This document shows positions 19,558-29,292 of a stretch of DNA of 64,000 nucleotides, one piece after another. Origin of the DNA: Ereboglobus sp. (lineage in GTDB: Bacteria; Verrucomicrobiota; Verrucomicrobiia; Opitutales; Opitutaceae). A program made the position numbers and the translations under genes. The DNA lies in contig JARKRC010000058.1 of assembly GCA_029974595.1 (NCBI GenBank), positions 1 to 64,000 on the forward strand, read 5' to 3'. Within the stretch, counting starts at the first letter, position 1. Every line of letters starts with the position of its first letter. A model generated the notes under the pieces. That model saw nothing but the letters and a program-made list of their open reading frames with translations. It was not told the DNA's origin and searched no databases.

Positions 19558-22500
19558 TCAGAATGTTCCCTTGATGCCTATCATGATGTAGGAGGGGATT
19601 ACAAAGCGCTGATACTTCTCGGCATAACCCGGCGTGTCCGCGGCGCGCCTGTAAATGATTTTGTCTTTTGCGAATATGTTTCTCCACGTTATATATGCCG
19701 AGAACGATTTGGAGAAGCTGTATTCCGCGCCGAGGTCGTAGGTGGTGTAGGCCGCCTGGTAATCATAGGTGCCCGCCGGTATGTAGGTTTCATATTCTTC
19801 AACCTTGGTTTTCTTCGTTTCCGCCTGGTAGGCGCAACTGAGCGTGATCGAGTATCGGGGACGAATGAAGTTTACGCCGTACGAAAAAGCGTCCGGGGTG
19901 AATCCTGTGAAATCCTCGGCGTTCGGGCCGGTGACTTTCAGGTGGGTATAGTTCACCCAAAGCTGCATGGTTTTCAGCCACGAAGGCAGGAAGAACAAGT
20001 CCTGGCGATAGCTCAGCTCCAGTCCCGTCAGGCTGGCGTCGCCCACGTTTTCCCAGCGCCGCATTATATATCGGTTTTCCCCGTTTATATAATATTCAAT
20101 GGTTTCATCGGACAACCCGTATAATTTAAGACTATCATAGGTCATCGGCACCAAAGTCCTGGCGAAGAAATTCGTGACGTTCTTTTTATATACGCCTACG
20201 GTGCCAAAGCCCCCCTTCAAATGGTACGAATCCAGCGAAAGATGAAAACTGTCCGCTGTCCAGGGTTCCAGGCCGGGATTGCCAACACTGATGATTCGGA
20301 CATTGACCAGCCCTTCCATTTCTTCCTCCGCGTCCGGCGCCGGTATGGTCATCCCGCCCGCCACGTATCTGACATCGGGGCGCCCGATTGTACGTGCATA
20401 GGCGGCGCGCAATATCAAATTCTCCGTGATGGAGAAATTGGCATTGAGGCTGGGGTACAGGTCCTTGTAGGACTGGCCGGCGTGGCTTGCGCGCTCCTGG
20501 TAAACGAGATTGGCGGCCCGCACCGGGTCGTCGTCGATGCCGGGCAGTTTCAGGAAGCGCCCATTCTCATCCTTTATGGGTATGCCCTTGGCATCTTTTT
20601 GATAAATTGCCGACTTGTCCTCGAGCATGCTCCAGCCGTTGAGCTTGGTCCTCTCGAAACGCGCGCCGCCCGTCATGTTGAGGCGGTTTTGGAAAAGCTT
20701 GAGGTCGAAGCGCAGGTAGGCCGAGGAGATGATTTCCTCGAGGCGTACCGAGCCGAGCGCGCGGTCTCTTGGCAGGTCCTGCGCGCCGACGGGAAACCAG
20801 TCCGGATGCTCCTGGTAAAGTTTATACACCTTCGAGGGGTTGATCCAACGGACGGGGTTTCCGTTTATCGTGATATTTACATCCTCATCTATGACATCGT
20901 AATTGCTTGCCCGCAGCGGAAGCGCGCCGCCGGCGGGCGTAAAGGTGCGCCTGAGCATAAAACGGCGATCGTCCTTTTCCTCCCTGCTGTAAGCCCCGCC
21001 GAGCTTGAATGAAAAATTATGCCGCACGTGCCGCTCGATATCGATGCGCCCGGTGTAGAGGGTCGTTTTGTAGGTGCCATCCTCCTCGGCGACTCCCGTG
21101 ATGTCGTAATTGCCGCCATCATACACGTTGAAAGCCTCGCCATAGTCGTTTGTCACGGAATAGAGCACGGGCAGGATGCTATCCGTGGAGTTGATGCCGT
21201 CGCCGCGTATGCTCAGGCTGCTGACCGCGGCGTTCACGCCTGTAAAATAACCCTTGTTCAGGCTGGTGCGGATTCTTGTGGCGGACGAATAGATTGCCTG
21301 TCCGTCAATGTTCCATGCGCCGCGGTGCCTGTAGCGCAGCGTCATGTGGGTCCTGTCCGTGGAGTCTTCATAATTGAGCGCCGCATTACCGCCCATGATC
21401 ATGCCTCCGCGGGTCGAGTTGGTATGATAGGAGGTCTCAGGTTTCTTTTCCGCGTAAGTGGCGTCGCCCCTGGGGTCGTTGCGCACCCTTTCGCTGAAGT
21501 TTGTCGTGATGCGGCTGTTTGCGCGCTCGGTCACATTTTCCCTGTACTGGATTGTATAGGCAAGGGAATCATTCCTGGACATTTTCCATTCGACAGTGGC
21601 CTGCATGTTTTCCGTCGTCGTGAGCTCGGCAAGTTGCGTCCATTGCGCGGAAGTCATGGCGATGTCCTTGGTGCCGTAAAATTCGGGCGGGAAGCTCCAC
21701 TCCGGGCCGCCCAAGTTTATATATTTGTCCTCGGTTCTTAAATTCCATGTCGCGGTTTCCTGCGGTGTGTTGTTGGTGCCGCGTTGCCTCCATGTCCTTG
21801 TGAACCCGAGACTGAAGGCCAGGCGGCTGCTGAGCGGATAGGTAAGGTTCGCGGTAAACGAAGGTTGCTTGAATTTCGGCGATACTTGGGAGATCGGCTG
21901 TTTTGAACCCCCGTCGAAGCCAAGTCCGTTGGCACTGTCGAAATTCATAAAAAGCCGGTAGCTGAAGCTCGGTTTTTTGGTGCCCAGGAGGCTTTTGGTT
22001 ACGAGATTCAATGAGCCGCCCAGGCCTGTCGCCGGCATGTCGGGCGTGGGCACCTTGGTAACCTCGATGCGCTCGATGTTCACCATGGGAACTTCCAGCA
22101 GGGACAGCGTGCGGCTGCTCTCTTCGCCGACGCCGGTGCTGGCGACATTGCCGCCGTCGAGCTGCACGGCGGACATCTCGGGCGGGAATCCGCCGAGCGC
22201 GAGACTGCCGGCGTTTTCTCCGTCGTCAACGATGGCAACACCGGGCATGAAACGTATGTAGTCGCCGATGTTTTCCTGGCCCTGGTCGGAGAGTTCCTCG
22301 AAGGCGATGACGTTTTTGATGTTCGGCGCGTGACGCTGCTCGTTCATCGCCAGCGCCTGGGCGGTCATCAGTCTGTCTGCGACAACGCTGAATTTTTCCA
22401 ATACGATGAGATCGTCTTTTGGCGTCGTCTGTTCGCGCACCAGAACGAAATCGCGTTTTAACGAAGCATTTGGCGGCACCGTAATGGTGGCGGTTTGCTT

Positions 22501-22788
22501 GTCGAACCCGAGATAGGTGACTTCCAATTGTGCTTCGCCGGCGGGAACGCCAGTCAGGCGATAGTAGCCCTCATCATCAGTGAGTGTTGTTTGAAATGCC
22601 GGGCGTATTGTCACCTTGACCTTGCCGATGGGCAGATTCGTGGCTGAGTTGGTGACATTGCCTTCGATTGTGCCGGTGGCCTCTTCTGCGGCACCGGCCA
22701 ATGGCGCGACAATAAACGCGAACAGGCAAAACAGGCCTTGTGCAAAGGCGCGGCATGTGCGGGCGTGACGGGGAGAATTCCTATTCAT
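19558..22788 (-). CDS. TonB-dependent receptor with N-terminal carboxypeptidase-regulatory-like domain
   Basis: GTIEGNVTNSATNLPIGKVKVTI…YYRLTGVPAGEAQLEVTYLGF, plug region, barrel ending in F. Confidence 0.88.
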   Translation of the reverse strand: MNRNSPRHARTCRAFAQGLFCLFAFIVAPLAGAAEEATGTIEGNVTNSATNLPIGKVKVTIRPAFQTTLTDDEGYYRLTGVPAGEAQLEVTYLGFDKQTATITVPPNASLKRDFVLVREQTTPKDDLIVLEKFSVVADRLMTAQALAMNEQRHAPNIKNVIAFEELSDQGQENIGDYIRFMPGVAIVDDGENAGSLALGGFPPEMSAVQLDGGNVASTGVGEESSRTLSLLEVPMVNIERIEVTKVPTPDMPATGLGGSLNLVTKSLLGTKKPSFSYRLFMNFDSANGLGFDGGSKQPISQVSPKFKQPSFTANLTYPLSSRLAFSLGFTRTWRQRGTNNTPQETATWNLRTEDKYINLGGPEWSFPPEFYGTKDIAMTSAQWTQLAELTTTENMQATVEWKMSRNDSLAYTIQYRENVTERANSRITTNFSERVRNDPRGDATYAEKKPETSYHTNSTRGGMIMGGNAALNYEDSTDRTHMTLRYRHRGAWNIDGQAIYSSATRIRTSLNKGYFTGVNAAVSSLSIRGDGINSTDSILPVLYSVTNDYGEAFNVYDGGNYDITGVAEEDGTYKTTLYTGRIDIERHVRHNFSFKLGGAYSREEKDDRRFMLRRTFTPAGGALPLRASNYDVIDEDVNITINGNPVRWINPSKVYKLYQEHPDWFPVGAQDLPRDRALGSVRLEEIISSAYLRFDLKLFQNRLNMTGGARFERTKLNGWSMLEDKSAIYQKDAKGIPIKDENGRFLKLPGIDDDPVRAANLVYQERASHAGQSYKDLYPSLNANFSITENLILRAAYARTIGRPDVRYVAGGMTIPAPDAEEEMEGLVNVRIISVGNPGLEPWTADSFHLSLDSYHLKGGFGTVGVYKKNVTNFFARTLVPMTYDSLKLYGLSDETIEYYINGENRYIMRRWENVGDASLTGLELSYRQDLFFLPSWLKTMQLWVNYTHLKVTGPNAEDFTGFTPDAFSYGVNFIRPRYSITLSCAYQAETKKTKVEEYETYIPAGTYDYQAAYTTYDLGAEYSFSKSFSAYITWRNIFAKDKIIYRRAADTPGYAEKYQRFVIPSYIMIGIKGTF

Positions 22789-22884
22789 AATGCAAGAATT
22801 TTTGATGATGCAGTTTTTGAGGCGGATGGGCTGGGCGCTTGGGAGGGCAAAAAAGCGGAGGGCGTATCTTTGTATGACTTAGTC

Positions 22885-22938
22885 TGGCATCCTAGTTGCC
22901 GGATGCCATATCTCTCTTCTGGTTCCCAAAGGGAACCA
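22885..22938. promoter_or_regulatory. Two palindromes upstream of the TonB receptor: TGGCATCC-8-GGATGCCA and TGGTTCCCAAAGGGAACCA
   Basis: Both read directly; perfect arms at 22885-22908 and 22920-22938, in the gap before the receptor start (22788). Confidence 0.5.
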
Positions 22939-23083
22939 TATCGACGGATGCACCTTTACAGATGCTTTACAGGCAACATGTGCGGTTTGATTTGTTAAGG
23001 GAGGGGATTGCGCCTTGGGAGGCGGATGCGGTTTCCGGCAAAGGGGTACAACCGGATGGTGTCAAATCGACCTTTCGCGGGGC

Positions 23084-24769
23084 TTATTTGAGGGGGAAAT
23101 GATCCAGATCCACTCTCAATGACTCCAGGGTTTTCCCGGTGGCGGCCAGTTGGCCATTAATGTAAACATGAAGGCCTGCGCCGCGATTATACTTTTGTCC
23201 GGTCTTGTCATAAATGATTGTCAAATCGCGTTCGTGGTAGCGCACGTTTTCCAAGCAGAACCACTCCCAGCTCTCGGGGATGATCGGGTTGACAAAAAAC
23301 ACGTTGCCCTCCGCCGGACGCAGGCCGGCGAGCATGGAAATGACAATATCGCAAAAGGAGGAATGATTGTAATCTTTGCTGTGCTGCTCGGGCTGGCGCC
23401 ATTGTCCCTTGTTGAAAACCTTGAACCGGGCGCGGGAGAGCCAATCACCATTGAGCGGGTTCAAATTCTCATCGATCCACGGAACCAGGGTGCCGTCGTC
23501 GTGGCGGAGTTTATGCGAGCGGGCGTAGGTAAGGAAATTGTCGAGCCAGATTTGTCTTAATTGCCCGGCGTCGGCACCGGCACTGGCGCGGCGCGGCGCG
23601 TTTATCACATTGGCGAGGGCGGTGAGGGTTTGCGCGGTGGCAAAGGGCCACGAGGGGCCGTTCCATTGGCAGAAACGCCGGCCCGAATAGGCGATCAAGA
23701 ACCACTTCCCGCGACGTTCGCACGTGGTCGGACCGTAGGGCGCGCGGAATCCGTCCCAATCGGCGAGCTGGAGCCAGGCGTCGTCGCGTGCCGGCACGGG
23801 CATGGTGTTATCGAAATACCAAGGTGTGTAGCCGTGGAGTTCGCGGTCGGTGTTGAGGCGGAGAGCGTCGCCGGTGGGCGGCGGGGTTTTCCCGCGAAAG
23901 GCGACTTTGTAGAAGCGGGCGTTTTCATCCCACAGTTTTTCGTCGCGCAGGGTGAGGATTTCGGCGGCAATTTTTTCAAATTCGGCGGCGGTGGCGCCGT
24001 CGCCGGAGCGTTTCGCGAAAGAGGCGATGGCCAGGGCATCGGCGGCCATGTAGGAGTTGATGGTGGCGCGGTAGTGATTGTCGTCGCAGTGGTCTTTGCC
24101 GCCAAATTCGGCAAAGGCGGACGACTCCTCCATGCCGTCGAAGAGGTCCCGCTGCCAGAAGAGGCCGTTGGGGTCGCGGCGGATTTTTTCCCATTCGCGG
24201 AAATTGTGGATGAGTTTGGGCAGGAGTTCGCGCGCGAGCGAGTCGGAGCCGGTGGCACGCGCCTGCTGGAGGAGCGAGTCGGCAAGCCAGACAGAGTAGC
24301 GGCGGAGAAATCTTTTCTCGGCAATGCCTTCGAGCCAGAAGCGCGCGTAGTCGTCGAGGTAGCGCGAGTCGCGCAGCCAGCGGCCTTCGCGGAACTGGTG
24401 GCCAACGGGGCAACTGATGATGTTTTCTGGACCCGCATGCGGCACGGGCGCGAGGAACTCGGTGATGACGTGGCCGCCTGCGGCAGTCTTGCGGATGTGT
24501 TTTCTGAACGTCCACCAGCGGAAGTAATACGTACGCTCGACATCGGCGTCGGGGCACTCAAAGCGCGGGATGTTTTTTATCAGAAAATCGGCAGCGCGAT
24601 CATTGGTGATCGCTTGCGGGTAAAGCTCGTTGTCGTGCGCGTTGAAGGCGGCAACATAGTCGGCGACAATGGATGCGGGGACGAGCGCCGGCGCCGAGGC
24701 GGAGGCAATGTGCAATGAAAAGTGGGCGAGAAGAACTGCGGGCAATGCGAGGAACGGGCTGATTTTCAT
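23084..24769 (-). CDS. MGH1-like / six-hairpin glycosidase, secreted
   Basis: Signal peptide; CxxCHN-less (alpha/alpha)6-type segments: ‘DGMEESSAFAEFGGKDHCDDNHYRATINSYMAADALAIA’ and ‘QWNGPSWPFATAQTLTALAN’. Confidence 0.65.
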   Translation of the reverse strand: MKISPFLALPAVLLAHFSLHIASASAPALVPASIVADYVAAFNAHDNELYPQAITNDRAADFLIKNIPRFECPDADVERTYYFRWWTFRKHIRKTAAGGHVITEFLAPVPHAGPENIISCPVGHQFREGRWLRDSRYLDDYARFWLEGIAEKRFLRRYSVWLADSLLQQARATGSDSLARELLPKLIHNFREWEKIRRDPNGLFWQRDLFDGMEESSAFAEFGGKDHCDDNHYRATINSYMAADALAIASFAKRSGDGATAAEFEKIAAEILTLRDEKLWDENARFYKVAFRGKTPPPTGDALRLNTDRELHGYTPWYFDNTMPVPARDDAWLQLADWDGFRAPYGPTTCERRGKWFLIAYSGRRFCQWNGPSWPFATAQTLTALANVINAPRRASAGADAGQLRQIWLDNFLTYARSHKLRHDDGTLVPWIDENLNPLNGDWLSRARFKVFNKGQWRQPEQHSKDYNHSSFCDIVISMLAGLRPAEGNVFFVNPIIPESWEWFCLENVRYHERDLTIIYDKTGQKYNRGAGLHVYINGQLAATGKTLESLRVDLDHFPLK

Positions 24770-24789
24770 GGGAGGGGGAGGAGGCGGTG

Positions 24790-26322
24790 TTATTTATTGG
24801 TGGAATTGGCCGGCTTTGTTGCCGGGCGGTTTTTGGAACGTGTTTTTTCCGGCACGGGAGGAGGCTCCTTGCCGAGCTCGGGGCCGTTGTCGGGAGGGAG
24901 GGAGTAGTGCCAGTCCAGCACGGCGCGCGTGAGACGGGCGGTGACTTCGGGCTGGCTGGCGGCGAGGTTGTTGGTTTCGCCGGGGTCGGTTGCTAGCGCG
25001 TAGAGTTCGGCGCGGCTGCCATCGTAGTCGCACAGCAGTTTCCAGCCACCGTCGCGAACAGAAAGGTCGGGCAGCGGACCGGCGTGGTAGGCGTATTTGC
25101 GGTCGGGCGGGCGGCGCCAGAAAATCGGCGCGCGACGAGACGCGCTTGTTTTGCCGAGGAGAACGGATGCGAGGTTTTCGCCGTCGAACGCTGCGTCCTT
25201 GGGCGTTTCGACACCGGCGATGTCAAGGAGCGTGGGCACGAGGTCCATCGCGGCGAACACGGACGCAGTGTTGACCGTTCCGGCCTTGTCGCGCGCGAGC
25301 AGGCCCGGCCCCCATGCGATGAGCGGCGAGCGCACGCCGCCCTCGAAAAGCGTGGCTTTGGTGCCGCGGAACGGACCGGCGCTGCCGGCGCCGACGTCGG
25401 GGCCGTTGTCGGAGCAGATGAGGATAAGGGTGTTGTCGCGCAAGTCGGGCGAGGAACGGATGGCCTCGAAGAGGCGGCCCAGCTGACGGTCCATTTCCTC
25501 CAGTACGGAGAGGTAGAGACGCCGGCGGGAGCCGTCACCCCAGTTTGTGACGGAGGGCCAGAAGGGGGCGTGGACATCATCGGGCCAGACGTTCACATAA
25601 AACGGCTTGCCGGCTCCGGCGGCGCGGCCGATGAAGGCGAGGGCGGCGTCGGCGAAGGCGCCGGTGATGGCGGAGCGCGGGAGCCAGACGACGGGGCCGC
25701 CGAGACGCTCGGCGTCAGCCCAGATGCGTTTGTGTTGTTCGTCGCCGGGCTTGATGGTGAGGGGAAGCAATTTCGGACCCATGCCCTCGAAGTTGGTGAG
25801 CGTTTCGGCAAAGCCGTAGGCGGTGATGGGAGGGGCGTCGTCAACGTCGCGCTGTCCCCCGAGATGCCACTTGCCGAAATGACCGGTGGCATAACCGGCG
25901 CGCGCGAGCTGGCGCGGGAGTGTGGGGGCGGCGGGGTCGAGCCACTGCGCGAGACCGCGGTTTTCGTTGAGCACTCGTTGGGCAAGGTAGGAGGTAATGC
26001 GCCAGTGCTGCGGGTAACGCCCGGTGGTGAACGCACAGCGCGAAGGCGAGCAGATGGGGGCGTTCACATAGAACTGCTCGAAGCGGATGCCTTCGGCGGC
26101 GAGCCGGTCAATGTTGGGCGTGCGCGCGGCGGTGTTTCCAAAGCAGGAGAAGTCGCCCCAACCCATGTCATCAACCAGGACAAATATGATATTGGGTTGC
26201 GGCCGGGCGCCGGTGATGTCGGCGCTGGCTGCGGATGAAATACCGGCGCCGGCAGAGAACGCAGCGGCTGTGGCGAGCAGGCGCGCCGCATGGGAGGGGC
26301 GGAGGTTGTGGTTGTGTTTCAT
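24790..26322 (-). CDS. Type I sulfatase (arylsulfatase family)
   Basis: PNIIFVLVDDMGWGDFSCFG and the formylglycine motif CSPSR (APICSPSRCAFTTGRYP). Confidence 0.92.
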   Translation of the reverse strand: MKHNHNLRPSHAARLLATAAAFSAGAGISSAASADITGARPQPNIIFVLVDDMGWGDFSCFGNTAARTPNIDRLAAEGIRFEQFYVNAPICSPSRCAFTTGRYPQHWRITSYLAQRVLNENRGLAQWLDPAAPTLPRQLARAGYATGHFGKWHLGGQRDVDDAPPITAYGFAETLTNFEGMGPKLLPLTIKPGDEQHKRIWADAERLGGPVVWLPRSAITGAFADAALAFIGRAAGAGKPFYVNVWPDDVHAPFWPSVTNWGDGSRRRLYLSVLEEMDRQLGRLFEAIRSSPDLRDNTLILICSDNGPDVGAGSAGPFRGTKATLFEGGVRSPLIAWGPGLLARDKAGTVNTASVFAAMDLVPTLLDIAGVETPKDAAFDGENLASVLLGKTSASRRAPIFWRRPPDRKYAYHAGPLPDLSVRDGGWKLLCDYDGSRAELYALATDPGETNNLAASQPEVTARLTRAVLDWHYSLPPDNGPELGKEPPPVPEKTRSKNRPATKPANSTNK

Positions 26323-26361
26323 GACGAGCAGACGACCGCGCTGAAAACACCAGCCGGTGAA

Positions 26362-27600
26362 TTATTTTGCGGCTTTGGTCGCGTGTTTTTGAGGCAGGAA
26401 TTCCCGCAGCGCGGCGTCGGTTTCGGAGAGCTTAAAGCGGACAGCGACGACATAGTTGCCCTCGTCGCCTTCCGTGTATTTGGCGTAGGTGGTGGCCACG
26501 AGGGTGGCGTCTGGGAGGACTTCGAGACCGGGATAGCCGCAGTCGTCCATGAGGCGTCCGGGGAAATTTTTTCCGCGGCGGTGGTTGTGGATGAGTTTGA
26601 CGCGGTAGAGGCCGGGTTTGCCGTTGACGATGTCGTCGTAGCGCCCGACCCATGCGACGAAGTGGTTGTTTGTGGGGCTGGTTTTGCGGCCGACGTCGCG
26701 GAAGACGATGACGAGACGCCCGTCGGGCGTGTATTTGGCCTTGTGGCGGTCGCCCCAGAGGGTCCGGGGGAGTTTTTTCTCCTTCGACCACGTGCGGCCC
26801 TCGTCGTCGCTGGTCATGTAGAGCGACTCGTGTTTGGCGTCCTCGCGGATAAGGCAGAGGAGTTGTTTGCCGTCGGGCGAGCGGACGATCTCGGGCTCGC
26901 AAAGGCGGAGGCCGGGGATGTCGCGGACGATTTCAAACGCCGACCACGTGAGGCCGCCGTCGGTGGAGAAACTTTGCACGAGGATATTGGAGCGTTTTTC
27001 CTTGGTTTCGCCGGGACGGCGGATGTTGGTCATGGCGAGAAGCCGTTTGCCGTCGTCAACGGGTTTCACGTCGGTGAAAGGCATGACGGAGGGGCCGAAT
27101 TCGGCGCCGGCGCTTTGCATGGGCGACCACGTTTTGCCGTCATCCTCGGAGTAGGCGCGCCGCATGACGCCTCCCTTGGCCTGGGCAAAGACGACGAGGC
27201 GCGCTTTTTCCGCCGGATCGACAAGACGGTAGATGGCGGGGCAGTTGTGCGTGGTTTTCCAGTTTTCCGGCACAGGCAGCAGATCGCTCCACGTTTTGCC
27301 GCCGTCGTCGCTGCGCTTCATGGGACCGCAAGGCCCGCCGTGGCCGATGGTCCAGACGCAATAGATGGTCTTGCCGTCGGGCAGCAGCACGGTGGTGGGA
27401 TGGCCTTGGTAAATCTCCGTCGTGCCCTGCGCGACAACGACATGACGCGACTTGTCCGCCGACAAATCCAGCGTGGCGAGTGGAAAATCGGACGTGGGCT
27501 GAATCAATCCGATCTGCGCCATTGCGGTGGCGCTGGCGACAGGCAGAGCCAGCGCGGCACATTGCGCGAAGAAGCATAATTTTATGAGAACGTTTTTCAT
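26362..27600 (-). CDS. BNR-repeat sialidase-family protein
   Basis: Asp boxes (SDDGGKTWS, SEDDGKTWS, STDGGLTWS); signal peptide from MKNVLIKLCFF; paralogous to 29293-30528. Confidence 0.78.
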   Translation of the reverse strand: MKNVLIKLCFFAQCAALALPVASATAMAQIGLIQPTSDFPLATLDLSADKSRHVVVAQGTTEIYQGHPTTVLLPDGKTIYCVWTIGHGGPCGPMKRSDDGGKTWSDLLPVPENWKTTHNCPAIYRLVDPAEKARLVVFAQAKGGVMRRAYSEDDGKTWSPMQSAGAEFGPSVMPFTDVKPVDDGKRLLAMTNIRRPGETKEKRSNILVQSFSTDGGLTWSAFEIVRDIPGLRLCEPEIVRSPDGKQLLCLIREDAKHESLYMTSDDEGRTWSKEKKLPRTLWGDRHKAKYTPDGRLVIVFRDVGRKTSPTNNHFVAWVGRYDDIVNGKPGLYRVKLIHNHRRGKNFPGRLMDDCGYPGLEVLPDATLVATTYAKYTEGDEGNYVVAVRFKLSETDAALREFLPQKHATKAAK

Positions 27601-27658
27601 GGGGGAGAGATATGAGAGCCTTGTATGCATATGAAAGACGGAGGCACCGCCGCCCGGT

Positions 27659-28948
27659 TTACACTACCGGGGACGGGACATGAGGACTTTTCTGTTTGCG
27701 AAACAACACGAGGGCGATTGCCGCGAGCGCCGTCAGGTGCACCACGCTCATGCCGGTGAAGACGGGCATGTAGCCGTAGTGCTGGACGGCCCGTCCGATC
27801 AGGAACATGGCGACAATGCCGCCGATGGAGCCGCCCATGGCTGAAATGGAGACCACCGTGGCGACCGCGCTCCTTGGAAAAGACTCGGAGAGAAGCGAGA
27901 GCTGGTTTGCCATCCAGCAAGTCTGGCCGGCAAACATCACGGCGATAAGGGCGATGGCGAGCCATGTGATCTCCGTTCGGACGGCGAGATTGCCCAGGGG
28001 CATCAGCATGGCGGCGGCGGACAGGAGCATGAAACGGGCGCGAAGCGGCGTGATGCCGCGGCGCACCAGCCAGTCGGAAATCGCGCCGCCGCCCGGCCCG
28101 CCGATCTCGGCGCCGAGGTTGGGCATCCAAGCCACGAGTCCGATGAGGGCGAGGGAGAAACCCCGTTCGCTCACAAAATAGTCCGGCAGCCAAAAATTGA
28201 AAAAATACGCGAACGGATCGGTGAGGAATCGCGCGAAAAAGAACACGATGCAAACGGGATGGGTGAGCAGCTTGATGAAGGGGATTTTTTCCGCGGAGGC
28301 GGTGCCGCGCGTGGCGAGAATGTGCTGCCGCTCCTCCGGAGAGATGCCCTTGTGGCGTTCGGGGCTTTCGTAGAATTTCAACCAAAGGGCAAGGAGCATG
28401 AAACCAAAAAAGCTGGGAATGAGAAAACCGAAGTGCCAGGAGGAGCGGAGGGTGACAAAGGCGACGAGGGGCGCGGCGATGATGGCGCCCCAGACATAGC
28501 CGTTGTTGAAGATGGCGACGCAAAGACCTCGCTCGCGGGTGGGCGTCCACTCGCTCAGGGCCTTGATCCCGCCGGGGGAGTTAAAGCTTTCGAAAAGGCC
28601 GAGTATGCAACGAAAGACGAACAGGCTGACCCAGCCGGCGACTACGGCGTGCAGCATCGAGGCAATGGTCCATGCCGCGAGGGCGACAGCCATGCATCGC
28701 TTGACGCCGAAGCGGTCGAGGAGGCGTCCGCAGAAGAGGTAGCCGACGGTGTAGGCAACGAGAAATCCCATGAGGATGTAGGAGTACTCGACTGAGGTGA
28801 AGCCGAGCTTGTCCTTCAGGACGGGCGCGAGGACGGAAAGGGTCTGGCGGTCGAGATTATTGGTGACGGAAAAACAAAACAGGATTCCGACAATCAGCCA
28901 GCGCTGGTGACTTGCAAAAAAACGGCGTACAGGGTTTTGGGTTTTCAC
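27659..28948 (-). CDS. MFS transporter (ACS/hexuronate-like family)
   Basis: 12-TM pattern, FGVKRCMAVALAAWTIASMLHAVVAGWVSLFVFRCILGLFES. Confidence 0.8.
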   Translation of the reverse strand: MKTQNPVRRFFASHQRWLIVGILFCFSVTNNLDRQTLSVLAPVLKDKLGFTSVEYSYILMGFLVAYTVGYLFCGRLLDRFGVKRCMAVALAAWTIASMLHAVVAGWVSLFVFRCILGLFESFNSPGGIKALSEWTPTRERGLCVAIFNNGYVWGAIIAAPLVAFVTLRSSWHFGFLIPSFFGFMLLALWLKFYESPERHKGISPEERQHILATRGTASAEKIPFIKLLTHPVCIVFFFARFLTDPFAYFFNFWLPDYFVSERGFSLALIGLVAWMPNLGAEIGGPGGGAISDWLVRRGITPLRARFMLLSAAAMLMPLGNLAVRTEITWLAIALIAVMFAGQTCWMANQLSLLSESFPRSAVATVVSISAMGGSIGGIVAMFLIGRAVQHYGYMPVFTGMSVVHLTALAAIALVLFRKQKSPHVPSPVV

Positions 28949-29292
28949 GAAATATTATGCTGGCAGGATTTGATGGGAACGGAAGCAGCACAGGAAATTA
29001 AAAGCGTGCTGCTTTCCGTCATGGGATGTTTGCGAGGGATTTTTTTCCGGCATGGCCGAAGGGTGGTCAAGGGCATGGTGTGTAATAATACCGACAATGA
29101 TATAAATTCTCAGCGATTGTCATTTGTCTGCCGGCGTGCTGGCGCTCCAGGCTCCTTGTCATGCAAAGGTCGCGAGGACGCGGGGCGATCCGCCTTCCGG
29201 GTCGCCCGCCTCTCCCTTGAAGACCATTACACGCGCAATGGCATCATTACAGGGGGGCTTCGTTTCATTGCCGCATGGCATCGGGGTCACGG

